Below are positions 1 to 8,756 of a stretch of DNA of 64,000 bases, one piece after another. Below the pieces are notes generated by a model. The model made no database searches and was not told the origin of the DNA. It was given only the letters and a program-made list of their open reading frames with translations. The translations under genes and the position numbers were made by a program. This stretch comes from Symsagittifera roscoffensis (Eukaryota; Xenacoelomorpha; Acoela; Convolutidae). How positions within the stretch are numbered: position 1 is the first letter of the stretch; every line of letters starts with the position of its first letter. The stretch is from assembly GCF_963678635.1 (NCBI RefSeq), contig NC_087066.1, positions 31,873,301 to 31,937,300 of the forward strand. Direction: 5' to 3'.

Positions 1-1047
1 ATCCGTAAGAGTGTCCAGGAACGTGTTGCCTGCGTCGATGGAATGTGAAGAAAGGGCGTCTTTGATATGTTGCGGTCGGACACCACTGGGTCCACCTGCT
101 GAGCCATTGGGGAAACTCTGGATAGCGCTGTGAACTGCAGAACTAGTCACTTGCAGGGGTTCATACTGGTGGCACTGTGGGAATGGCTGTCTGTCCAGTG
201 CAGGAGGAGGATGCTTTTTCTCCAGGATTTTGACACTTTTGTCACTTGGGGGGACAACAGACTTATCCGAGGAAGCTATTCTAACGGCAGCTTTGATGTT
301 CCCCTCATTAATCTTTTCACAAACAAGCCTTGCAAGTTTTTCTGCATCTGTGTTTTTCCCTGCAGAAGGACTACGGTGGGCCGGCTCAGGAATAATGAGG
401 GTATCTGCTACGCTAAAAGCATCGATTTGTCGCTTTATCAATGTTGTTAAACTGGTCTTCTTAGCACACCCGGCGCGTGCGGGAGCTTTCAGGCATCTGT
501 ACGCAGCCGTGAAAAGTTGAACCCACGCCATTTTATTGTCAGGGTCGTTGAGGATATCTCGCAAAACCTTGTTAAGAGTTTGTGCAAAAAGAAACCTTGC
601 AGCTTTTGGCACATACTTGACAGTTTTGCACTGGAAAGCTCTCACCGCTTTGATGAAATCCTGAGAAGTGAAAGAGTGGGGGTCTGTAGCAGTTGCGCTG
701 TGTTCACGTTCTTCAGATGGGGATTTGTTGGAATACGGGCACCGACTTCCCACTGGTCCATGGACGCGTAGAGAACCATTCTTCTGAACCACAATAGACA
801 TGCTACATCCAGGACAGTTTATGCGTTTGGTGTCTTTGCGTCGGCAGTTTGGGCAGCTGTAGTTGTATAAGCTGGCATTCTCTATTGGTAGCCCAGCACA
901 GATCGAGTGAGACCAGGAGTTGCATTCATCACACTGTACCCAGTCTCGAGATTGATCACCGCTTGCTTGGCACGGTCTGTGTGAGCAGGACGTATCCGCA
1001 TCGTCAGTCTGGGGGCTACCACGGTTGCCCCTCCTGCTTCTACGCAT
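1..1047 (-). CDS. Non-LTR element A: PHD finger + RT N-terminal region, runs off window
   Basis: The minus strand is open from an ATG at 1047 to base 1 (349 codons, no stop), so this is the 5' part of a longer gene cut by the window edge. Residues about 18-70 form a PHD-type zinc finger: a CxxxxC pair, WVQCDEC, WSHSIC, then YSCPNC. A second small Cys cluster follows. The middle part (KAVRAFQCKTVKYVPKAAR, later CLKAPAR) matches the same region of elements B and C below. Near the window edge comes the pre-RT block FPNGSAGGPSGVRPQHIKDA. By comparison with B and C the missing part should hold RT and a restriction-like endonuclease. PHD fingers bind histone tails in host proteins; a chromatin-targeting role here is inference. 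It is the only intact coding region of its class in the window. Confidence 0.85.
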   Translation of the reverse strand, partial: MRRSRRGNRGSPQTDDADTSCSHRPCQASGDQSRDWVQCDECNSWSHSICAGLPIENASLYNYSCPNCRRKDTKRINCPGCSMSIVVQKNGSLRVHGPVGSRCPYSNKSPSEEREHSATATDPHSFTSQDFIKAVRAFQCKTVKYVPKAARFLFAQTLNKVLRDILNDPDNKMAWVQLFTAAYRCLKAPARAGCAKKTSLTTLIKRQIDAFSVADTLIIPEPAHRSPSAGKNTDAEKLARLVCEKINEGNIKAAVRIASSDKSVVPPSDKSVKILEKKHPPPALDRQPFPQCHQYEPLQVTSSAVHSAIQSFPNGSAGGPSGVRPQHIKDALSSHSIDAGNTFLDTLTD

Positions 1048-1312
1048 TTCTCCTGAAGCTATTTTCTAGTATTAGAAAATAGCTATTTCACTTACTAGTA
1101 TTAGAAGGCACAATAGATTTGCTTCCATGCTTAGATTCATTCTTTCTAAGCTATCTAAGAGATCAAACTTTTTAATATCCTTAGACACGCCATTTCTTGG
1201 TTCTTAATTCAGTTCCAGCCTTTCATTGAACAATTCTATTTAATAAGTTTATCACAACAATTAGGCTCACAACAGTTTCAGATACTTGAAATGTTTACCG
1301 GGGTAGCAATGG
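1048..1312. other. Upstream region of element A; hairpin and a shared 24-bp motif
   Basis: There is no coding sequence here. Just upstream of the element A start codon is a perfect 11-bp inverted repeat (GCTATTTTCTA at 1058-1068 and its complement at 1073-1083, 4-base loop). At 1236-1259 a 24-bp stretch is identical to 29123-29146, the junction of elements B and C. It may be a 3'-tail remnant of another non-LTR copy or a shared 5' sequence; the window does not decide. The CR1-like LINE starts somewhere near the right edge of this interval. Confidence 0.55.
1058..1083. repeat. Perfect hairpin upstream of element A ATG
   Basis: Arms of 11 bp (1058-1068 and 1073-1083) flank the loop GTAT. It lies 11 bases upstream of the minus-strand start codon at 1047, so it would sit in the 5' leader of the element A transcript. 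It could be an RNA hairpin or simply AT-rich palindromic DNA. Confidence 0.6.
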
Positions 1313-1327
1313 TTGCCCCGCGATAAA

Positions 1328-1914
1328 ATGTCCGACAGAAGATATCACTTGCTCAAGACATCATCTTCAAAAAATCTCCTGATTGCGGATTCTCATGCAC
1401 GCCATCTTGATTTTCCAAATTTCAATATCTTGTCCCTACCTGGGGCCCGAATTGGTGCGGTCCAAAACTTCTTACCCGAGAAAGACAAATTCAACATCAT
1501 CGCTCTGCTCATCGGCGGAAACGACGCCTTCAACGGAAAAGACCCCTCCAGTATACCTGCAGGCGACATTGCTGAAGAACTGTCGAAGCTAGCCGAGGAG
1601 CTGTGTGAACGAGCCAAAAAAGTTTTCGTCATCGGAATCCCTCATCGTAGTGAGAACCGAGCTCGATCTGCAAAAATAAACGAATTCCTAAAAAGATAAA
1701 AGGAACTTGGAAGTTTAGAGGAGTGAGTGAAAAAATCCACAGCTCATATCATTTGAAAACTGACGAAGTGCACCTCAGTGAAGAAGGTCTGAAGGGCATT
1801 AAAAGTATTCTCAAGAATAAAATCTTATACGATAAACATTCGAACATCTGCAATACAGAAGGACATCTGGTATATTACGAGTGTCGTTTCAAGAACTGTC
1901 AGTGCCCCTATTAA
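1328..1914 (+). pseudogene. SGNH-hydrolase-like (esterase) domain of the LINE, frameshifted
   Basis: The first ORF (ATG 1328, stop 1697-1699) shows SGNH-hydrolase blocks: the nucleophile block as ADSHAR, a Gly in LPGARIG, and the GxND block as IGGND. The reading frame then changes around the A-rich run at 1689-1701. A second frame, with the His block as DEVHLSEEG near 1757-1785, ends at 1912-1914. A single base gain or loss explains the break. Ser, Gly, Asn and His are all recognisable, so the domain was probably an active-type hydrolase before decay. In CR1-like elements such domains are proposed lipases or esterases. It shares the fold class, but little visible sequence, with the SGNH domain at 18014-18931. 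Confidence 0.75.
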
Positions 1915-2063
1915 CGTAAGTAGAAATAGTGAACCGCAGGCCTCCCCTTTTCGGGAACCACCAGGTTTGTCTATTTCTTCTTTTTCCCCTGAGTGAGCCA
2001 CAGGCCTCCCCTTTTCGGGAACCACCAGGTTTAACTAATTTTCTATCCATAGTATAAGCAAAA
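1915..2063 (+). repeat. Gap with two perfect 32-bp tandem repeats
   Basis: A 32-bp sequence (core CCTCCCCTTTTCGGGAACCA) occurs identically at 1937-1968 and 2001-2032, a 64-bp period. The interval also begins with GTAAGT (1916-1921) and has TTTTCTATCCATAG ending at 2052, which resemble splice sites. Removing 1916-2052 would not fuse any reading frames, because the upstream frame stops at 1912-1914. It could be an internal promoter or leader of the PHD/ORF1 cistron. Confidence 0.55.
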
Positions 2064-2240
2064 ATGGGCAAAAACTGCAAAACATGTAAAAGAGGCTTTG
2101 CCGGCAACGAGAAAACATACACTTGTGTCGCATGCAACGCTCAAATGCATTTGGAACCAACTTGTGTTGGGTTGTCTCTAGTGGCCATAAATGGAATAAA
2201 AGAACTAGGGCCGAATGTCATGTTGCTTTGTAATACTTAA
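2064..2240 (+). CDS. PHD-type zinc finger of LINE ORF1
   Basis: A 58-codon ORF begins MGKNCKTC and shows CxxC, then TCVACNAQMHLEPTC, then a final Cys region LLCNT, a compact PHD/RING-like cross-brace with some spacing variation. It ends with TAA at 2238-2240. The following coiled-coil ORF is in exactly the same frame and starts with the next codon (GTG, no ATG), so the two were probably one ORF1 protein separated by a nonsense change. In LINE ORF1 proteins this finger precedes the RNA-binding part. Confidence 0.65.
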   Translation: MGKNCKTCKRGFAGNEKTYTCVACNAQMHLEPTCVGLSLVAINGIKELGPNVMLLCNT

Positions 2241-2960
2241 GTGCAAAATAATGAACGAGACAACTTTATAAGATGCAAAACCCTGGCCAACATAGACGAG
2301 AAGCTCTCAAACATTGATGTAACTGAAAGCCTTAAAAGCATGGAAAGAAGACTTACCGATTTAGTAGATCAAAAAATTGGAAATGCAATGAAAACGACAT
2401 GCGATAAAGTGGAAAAAACTTATAGTGCCGTTGTAGCTGCTGAAACCACCACCCGGATAAATCAAGCTCAAACCACTCAACATGCTGCCAGATCTAACTC
2501 TGATCACAACATAAATCAAAGTTTTAGGATACAAGGGGTCAAAGAGGACCCTGAGAAAACAAAAGGAGAAAACCTTGTCCCAACAAATGACGAAGTAAAC
2601 GAAATACTAGACATAATTGGAGTGAAGCCGAAAATAATAGAACTAAAACGACTGGGAAAATTTGATCGTAATCGAATGAAGCCAAGAACACTGCTGGTAA
2701 CTGTACCTAGCGAACATGAAGCACGACTAGTACTAGCAAAAAGCCGAGAAAAGCGAGAACAATTGGTCGAAAAAGAGGTCTACCTGCTACCAGCATTGAC
2801 CAAAGAGAGTGCAATTAAAGAGAACGAAATCCTTAAGAAACGAAGACAACTACTAGATGAAGGCGTTCCTCGCGAAAAGCTGAAAATAAGGAATCTAGAA
2901 TTGTTCAATGATGGTGTGAAAGTAACTATTGACACTGAAGTTCAGGAACCCCAGCATTGA
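2241..2960 (+). CDS. LINE ORF1 protein: coiled coil and nucleic-acid-binding C-terminus
   Basis: A 239-residue frame with no in-frame ATG at its beginning, contiguous with the PHD ORF upstream. Residues about 15-65 have heptad-like leucines (IDEKLSNIDVTESLKSMERR) fitting a coiled coil. The C-terminal part (FRIQGVKEDPEKTKGENL; later IGVKPKIIELKRLGKF and PRTLLVTVPSEHEARLVLAK) has the pattern of the RRM/C-terminal domain common to CR1 and jockey ORF1 proteins. The product should coat the LINE RNA. It ends with TGA at 2958-2960 followed directly by CTAG and by the endonuclease frame, with no ORF2 start codon visible. Confidence 0.75.
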   Translation: MQNNERDNFIRCKTLANIDEKLSNIDVTESLKSMERRLTDLVDQKIGNAMKTTCDKVEKTYSAVVAAETTTRINQAQTTQHAARSNSDHNINQSFRIQGVKEDPEKTKGENLVPTNDEVNEILDIIGVKPKIIELKRLGKFDRNRMKPRTLLVTVPSEHEARLVLAKSREKREQLVEKEVYLLPALTKESAIKENEILKKRRQLLDEGVPREKLKIRNLELFNDGVKVTIDTEVQEPQH

Positions 2961-2964
2961 CTAG
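2958..2964 (+). promoter_or_regulatory. Candidate stop-codon readthrough site between ORF1 and ORF2
   Basis: The ORF1 stop is TGA followed by CTAG, and the next codon continues the same frame into the endonuclease (GFLNILQLNTRSL). No ATG occurs in this frame before well inside the endonuclease domain. UGA followed by CUAG is an established high-readthrough stop context in animal mRNAs. Production of ORF2 by readthrough is therefore a concrete inference. Confidence 0.6.
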
Positions 2965-5798
2965 GATTCCTCAACATTCTGCAACTAAATACTAGAAGCC
3001 TAATCAACATAGAGAGAAGAACTAAGCTAGCAAATGCAATTGCAGTTGGAAATTTTAATGTCATATGCTTAAGCGAAACTTGGCTTAACGAGAATATTCA
3101 ATCATCAGAGCTTTTTCTAAGTGAATATAACATCTATAGATCTGATAGAGCTATTGTGAGTGGTAAAAACTGTCACGGAGGCAGCCTAATAGCTGTCAAG
3201 AATAGTCTAATTACCGAGGACTTATCCACCAAACATGACATTCCTGATTCATGTGTGCTATGTAGTATAAAACTTCATCAAACTGAAATGATAATTGGCT
3301 CATTCTACAATCCGCCAAAAAACAGTAATTACAGATACAAAGTGCATGAATTTGAACAACTGATCAAAGCCATTCCTAAAAACAAAACGCTTCTCTTATG
3401 TGGGGATTTAAATTTCCCAGAAACAAACTGGAACACCCTCACCAGTACTGACGAGGAAGAAAACCAAATACTGCAAATTTTTGAAAATGGACTCTTTAGG
3501 CAGGCGATAGGTTTCCCAACATGTGTGAAGAACATACTAGACGTAGCCTTCTATCGGAATTGCTATACAAGTGCCGAACAAGATTTTAACGTTTCCAAGA
3601 TTTATGACTGCTCAGATCACAATGCCATAATGTTGTCTATTGAATGCACGGTATCAGAGCCGAAACCATACTTGGAAAATTTTAGAAGTTTTGGAAATGC
3701 CGATTTTGAAGGAATAAACAATTTTATAAACGAGAACCCATTTGAACCAGTATGCCACACAAACATTAACAAAATGCATGAGGAGTACACCCAATATTTG
3801 GATGAAATCATTAAGAGTTTTGTGCCTCTCAGAACAAGACATAGGAAATCACTTCCACCTTGGATAACAAGTAGCACTTCAAATTTGATCAAAAAGTTAC
3901 AAACAAAACGGCAATCATGTATACTCAAACCGACCAACTACAGAAGACAACAAGTTAAACTGTTTGAAAATTTAGTAACTGAATCATCGGAATTGGACAG
4001 GAAAAACTACCAAGAGGAATTGTTTAGAACACGGAACACTAATGTAATTTTTAAACACCTAAAGAACTTGAATAAACATACAAGTCTTCCTAAGTTACTC
4101 ATAAAAGATGAAGTTGAAAGCACAAATCCAAACGAACAAGTCAACATGCTAAACGACTTCTTTCATTCAGTTTTTAATCCTAAAGAAAGTTTTAGTTTTT
4201 GAGATATTCAATTTGAAAATCCCTTGTTAACGAATTTTGATATATCGAAAAAGACAGTAAGTGAGATTTTATCAACTCTGGACGTAACAAAGTCACGCGG
4301 CCCAAATGGGTTGCCACCTAGCTTTTTTCAGAAAACGAACCGCAATATATGCAAACCGATGAACAAACTTTTGAGAAACATAAAACGCCTACGAAAAATA
4401 CCTGATTCATGGAAAACAGCTGCAGTTACTCCTGTTCACAAAAAAGGTGACAGAAAAATGGTGAACAACTATCGACCAGTATCGCTATTAAATATTGACA
4501 GCAAAGTCCTTGAAAAATGTATATACAAAGACCTGTACCCTTACTTTGCCTGGTATTTGACGAAACATCAACACGGTTTTACTAAAGGTAGATCAGTTTT
4601 GACAAACATGCTCTCTTTCCTGAAAGAAATATATGAAGCGCTTGACAATGACTCAAACGCAGAAATTGTAGCAGTCTACTTTGACTTTGCAAAAGCCTTT
4701 GATAAAGTTCCGCATTTTGATCTACTTAAGAAAGTTGCACTTATAGGAATAGGAGGCTGCATGTTAGAGGTACTCTATGACTATTTGAAAAACAGGAAAC
4801 AGTTTGTACGAGTAGACAATATCAGCTCAAAAGTTTTAGAAGTCACTAGTGGTGTTCCCCAAGGATCACTTTTAGGACCACTGCTCTTTTGCATTTTTAT
4901 TAACGACCTACCTGAAGTACTCAAATTCTCTGAACCATATATTTTTGCGGATGATCTTAAATTACTTTCCATCAAAAAAACATCAATTGAAATTCAAGAA
5001 GATCTGGACAAAATTCAGCAGTGGGTAACTGAAAACAAAATGGAATTAGCACTAGATAAATGTGCAAAAGTAAGTTTTAGGGGCGGAGACGCTAACTCTA
5101 TGCTTTTTGGTGTAGTGCTTGGAACATCGATGGTTGTGAAAGATCTGGGAATTTTTGTGTCGGGCGATTTAAGTTGGAAGGTACACATTGAAACAAGATT
5201 AAAGAAGGCAAACCAAGTACTGTACCTCCTGAGAAGAAACCTATCAGCAAAGATAAATACGTTTGTAAAGTTAGGCCTGTATAAGTCACTAATACTCCCA
5301 GTGTTATTATACGGACTCTCATGTACACATATATCGAGGGGGGATCAATTGCAGTTGGAGCGATTTCAAAAGAAAGTAATCCGTTGGATCACTGGAAATA
5401 AAACGGGAGTGTACATCAACTAACTACGCTTGCTAAACATTTTACCCCTGCCCATGTTCATCCAGCTAAATAACATCTTACTTCTTGCCAGTCTTGATTC
5501 TAATGAACGAAATGAAATAGTGTTAAACAGGCGAACCACACGGGCTAGAAATACAGAAATGTTTGAGATGCGAAAAGTGAGAACGGGAAAAGCGAGAAAC
5601 GAATTTGTTTTCAGAACCAGTAGGATTGTAAATCGATTAGAGCCATATATTCATTTTGATAAACGAATCGGCCTCAAGACGAGAATTTTAAACACGATGT
5701 GGAAATTTGTAAACGAGAGATTTTCAGAAATGACAACGTGCATGTGGCAATTATTCTGTGATTGTATCACGTGCAGAAACAAGTGGACATTGTTTTAG
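2961..5798 (+). pseudogene. LINE ORF2: APE endonuclease + reverse transcriptase, two in-frame stops
   Basis: One frame from 2961 to 5798 is interrupted only by TGA at 4200-4202 and TAA at 5421-5423. Endonuclease motifs in order: LQLNTRSL, SETWL, YRSDR, YNPP, GDLNFP and SDHNA (2979-3630), the APE-type endonuclease of CR1/jockey LINEs. RT motifs: PVSLLN, YFDFAKAFDKV, GVPQGSLLGPLLF and the catalytic FADD at 4944-4955. A C-terminal Cys-containing part ends at 5798. The enzyme would nick target DNA and copy the LINE RNA at the nick. All key residues I can see are retained, so the stops look recent, unless they are recoded. Confidence 0.85.
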
Positions 5799-5844
5799 AG
5801 AAGACACCGGGACCAAGAATCCCAACAGCAGTGCTGTGAATCCC

Positions 5845-5866
5845 CAACAACAACAACAACAACAAC
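5845..5866 (+). repeat. (CAA)7 microsatellite at LINE 3' end
   Basis: Seven CAA units lie 47 bases after the ORF2 stop codon. Many CR1/L2 elements end in short tandem repeats instead of poly(A), so this may be the element's 3' tail. Confidence 0.55.
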
Positions 5867-6241
5867 TTCAACCCACAATATAAATTGTAAAAAAAATCAA
5901 TTAAGAAACGAAAATAAACAATTTAGTCAGGACATATGAAGAAAAAGTTAGCTGTTTTTGAGTGCCGGCTCAAGCACACAGATGGCGTTGCCACGTTGCG
6001 CAGCAATGCCCAGCCGTTGTCTTAAAAAAAGAAAACTGCGTTTTTCATGAGTTTTGAAAAAAGAAGTCAATTAAATTGAACAAGAAATAAAAAGAGCGTA
6101 TGTACCGCACAGTTTACAGTTGAAGCAGTAAAGCGAAGGGTGTGTGTCAACTAGTTGCCTCAAGGATGCATCCAGCGTTCCCGCGCTGAATCGCTAGGTC
6201 TAGCTTTTGTTTGAGAAATTTAAAAGCTAGTTTCTCACCTG
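5867..6241. other. Non-coding spacer between LINE and giant LTR element
   Basis: There is no coding signal. Just before the LTR is a perfect 9-bp hairpin (CTAGCTTTT 6200-6208 with its complement at 6222-6230). No 4-6 bp duplication matching the far end of the LTR element was found. Confidence 0.5.
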
Positions 6242-6566
6242 TGTGCCATTCTGCCAGATAGGCACAGCGCAACCTTCCGGCGACACGAAAGAAAACTAAT
6301 AAAGGCCTTAGTTACGAAAAATTATTGCGAAGGAGGGTAGGAATTTTCTAGAATTTTTATTTTTAAAATTTTGATTGAAGAGTGAATAATTCTGAGAAAT
6401 AGAAAAAGACGGCCATTTTGACTAAGAGGGACGAAAAAACAGGGGAACAACAAATATAGTGAAAAACGGTCGCACAAGAGACGAGAAATACGAAGCCTCT
6501 TATCGTGGCAAGAACACACGATAAGACTCTTAGCAGTGGATATTAGTGGAGAAGGAAGCTTCAGTG
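6242..6566 (+). repeat. 5' LTR of giant element, 3'-truncated
   Basis: This starts TGTGCC, which forms an inverted repeat with GGCACA 13 bases later. It differs from 25307-25633 at about six of 325 positions (roughly 98% identity). It contains AATAAAGG, the hairpin CTTATCGTG/CACGATAAG (about 6500-6527) and AT-rich stretches suited to a promoter. The 3' LTR continues for about 555 further bases that are absent here. Since copy 2 and an inverted LTR share that longer part, this 5' LTR is probably truncated. Confidence 0.8.
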
Positions 6567-7937
6567 TGGAAGTGTGGAGATGTGATCGGACCTTCCTATT
6601 TGTTGTTGTTTCAGATTGAATTATATCGTTTCTGATAGAAAGATTGTGTGTTTTGGTGAAGGGTTGGATACCCTCCCTTGAGTGTAATTTGAGTATTTAA
6701 GCACGTTAATGGTGATTTTGCCGGTGGCCGGATGGTAGAGTGGCAAGCTGACCGACGTGTTCCACACTCAACAAGGACATCGAGGACGACATCCACAACG
6801 ACTGTTGGGTATCGTTGAAACAATTTTGGTATCATTCGGGTACTATTTCATCAAAAGTTAAGTGGTGGGGGGAACGATTGGCGTGGTCCGATTGTACCCT
6901 CCATCGATTACAAATTTCCGAGTTAAGGGTCTTAATTCGGGTATTTTGGTGCAAAAGAGGGTATAGTACTATTCATTAACGACTACTGATAGGTTATTAT
7001 CCTTATTACATATTACTTATCTCCTAATTAGACCCAGGAAACACCCAAATTTTGTCGAAAATTATCGATTTTCGACCAACTGTAGACCCCCAAATTTTTG
7101 GATATCCGAGCTTTTCCGAAGAGCAAAAAGCTTTAATATAGGGAGTAGCTACGTAGTTCGATCCCCCTAACTAAAGAAACCGCGTGAGAAAAGACTCAGT
7201 AAAACTTGGAAAAACCAAAATTTTTCGGTCAAAATTTCGATAATTTTCTGAATTTTGTCAATCTGTTTTGGGAATCGAGTTTTTGAGTTTTTAGAGTTAG
7301 AGCAATAAAATTTTTGTATTAGGAGCGTGCTAGCATAACGTGCTCGGCTGCCAGAAAAATTCTTGAGTAACTCTCCGATTAGCTCCGTGGATAGAGCTAA
7401 CTACTTAAGGATTGGAAAAGGAAGGAATCGGAGGGTCCAAATTTGATTGTTATTGGCCAAATTTTTGTCTCCAAACTATTTTGGTCCGGTTTTTTTTGCA
7501 TTATTCCAGTGCCGTACAGGGCTACTACGCTCGTTTCAATTATTTTTAGGCACTTTCAATAGGAATTGCGGAAAAAGTTTCTGAGAACCTACATAGGTGG
7601 TGAAAAAAGCCCATTTGGACAAACACGTTTTTGGCAATTTCTCAAAAACTAGCCAACCGATCGGGATAATTTTGGTACCATAAGTCGACGTTTTGAACCA
7701 ATTTGCCGGACCGCAATCGTTTTTGGGTTGATAATCTCGGAAAAAAAAATTTGTTTAGAATTTGTTGGTTCGGAGGGTCCAAATCACAGGAAACCCTCCG
7801 AGCGGCAGAAAATTTCATCAAAACACCTTTTTATCCAACTGGGAAGGTTGACCGTGTCAGCCAACCTAGTTTTAAAACAGGTGAACTGCTTTTGGAGACT
7901 TTATCGCGGTAACATAACCTTTTTTCTTGATTTTTGG

Positions 7938-8250
7938 GGAACCCTCCGAAGTAACCCTCCGGAGTCAGCTAAACCCCTTAGCAACCCTCCTTAGTGGGAA
8001 ATTTCAACGAGATCATCCAAAGAAGTTAAAACAGCCCCCCATAGAGAATTTAGCTTGTTTTGACGCTTACTGAAGTTAATTGAAGGCCCTTCTAAGTGAG
8101 GTTCAGAAATTTGAAAATTTTGGCGGTACCCTCCGAAGTAACTTGGGTGATTAAGGTACCCTCCGAAGTAACCCTCCGAGGTAAGCTAAGTGTCTTAACA
8201 ACCCTCCGAAGTAACCAACCGGAGTGAATTAAACATCTTAGCAACCCTCA
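7938..8250 (+). repeat. CCCTCCGAAGTAA repeat cluster in leader
   Basis: Four exact or near-exact copies of CCCTCCGAAGTAA occur, several followed by CCCTCCGGAGT and a spacer like AAGCTAAGTGTCTTA. Spacing is irregular (about 30-190 bp). The same cluster, with more units, lies in the copy 2 leader (46620-46945). CTCCGGAG is palindromic. An array of one short motif in a Ty3 leader is reminiscent of the insulator site cluster in Drosophila gypsy; that role here is inference. Confidence 0.65.
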
Positions 8251-8461
8251 TTGTTAGAAACTTGAGGAAACCTTCTGTGGCAATTTGGGAGACGGGAAAT
8301 ATCCATTTAATAAAGATCATATTAGGATATTAGGCGTGCTTATTAGGATCATAGGAGCCCATTTTGACCCGGAATTTCGTGATCAACTTTGGATTCTAGA
8401 TCGGGTGTATCAGAAGTACCCGAACAAAAAATTGTTTTTGATTGTGATTTTGGTTGTGTGG

Positions 8462-8573
8462 TTGCCTTGAGCTACTTAATAGGAAAGTTCGGGCAATCCG
8501 GGAACAAATAAAGGAAGACCTCGGTGAGTGTATTAAGCAAATACACACTCACCTGGGAAGAAAAGTTGTTCCC
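8462..8573 (+). promoter_or_regulatory. Leader RNA module 1 (two nested hairpins)
   Basis: Hairpin I: TTGCC 8462-8466 and GAGCT 8469-8473 pair with AGTTC 8486-8490 and GGCAA 8492-8496. Hairpin II: GGGAACAA 8500-8507 pairs with TTGTTCCC 8566-8573, and inside it GGTGAGTG 8523-8530 pairs with CACTCACC 8546-8553 and TATT with AATA. Module 2 repeats the same fold with different bases. It may be a packaging signal, internal ribosome entry element or dimerisation site. Confidence 0.65.
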
Positions 8574-8648
8574 TACTCTCGTGCACTTGGAGCAGTCCGG
8601 GTGGGGGGGGGAGCTTTTTCTTAGACTTTAGAAATTTTCGTTCAGAGG

Positions 8649-8756
8649 TTGCCTTGAGCTACTTAGTAGGACAGCTCGGGCAATCGCGGGACACCTAAAA
8701 GAAGACCTCGGTGGGTGTATTAGGCAAATACACACCCACTTGAGAAGACTGTGTCC
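8649..8756 (+). promoter_or_regulatory. Leader RNA module 2 (duplicate of module 1)
   Basis: It has the same order as module 1: TTGCC 8649-8653 and GAGCT 8656-8660 pair with AGCTC 8673-8677 and GGCAA 8679-8683. GGGACAC (8688-8694) pairs with GTGTCC (8751-8756). GTGGGTG (8711-8717) pairs with CACCCAC (8733-8739). Relative to module 1 an A-T pair became G-C and the outer stem changed on both sides, so pairing was kept while sequence changed. Both modules are also detectable, degraded, at about 47124-47390 in copy 2. Confidence 0.65.

Larger units (their letters stand above)
1313..5870 (+). mobile_element. CR1/L2-like LINE, nearly full length
   Basis: Domain order on the plus strand is: SGNH/esterase-like (1328-1870), a short repeat-bearing gap, a PHD finger (2064-2237), coiled-coil/RNA-binding ORF1 (to 2960), then APE endonuclease and RT (2961-5798). 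Esterase-like and PHD domains in ORF1 are known from CR1-like non-LTR retrotransposons, which supports the class. The 3' end is followed by a short CAA run. I see no poly(A) tail and no clear target-site duplication, so both ends are approximate. There is one frameshift in the esterase part. From the PHD finger on, the frame never changes and only stop codons interrupt it. Confidence 0.82.

Noticed and set aside
1916-2052. A spliceosomal intron in the LINE
   Set aside because: GTAAGT and CCATAG borders are present, but the upstream frame already stops at 1912-1914 and removal would not join frames. The repeat content suggests a regulatory gap; without transcripts it is not supported.
6322-6519. 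A protein-coding frame on the minus strand of the LTRs (6322-6519 and 25387-25668)
   Set aside because: It is conserved only because the LTRs are duplicates; it has no known domain and overlaps promoter and hairpin sequence.
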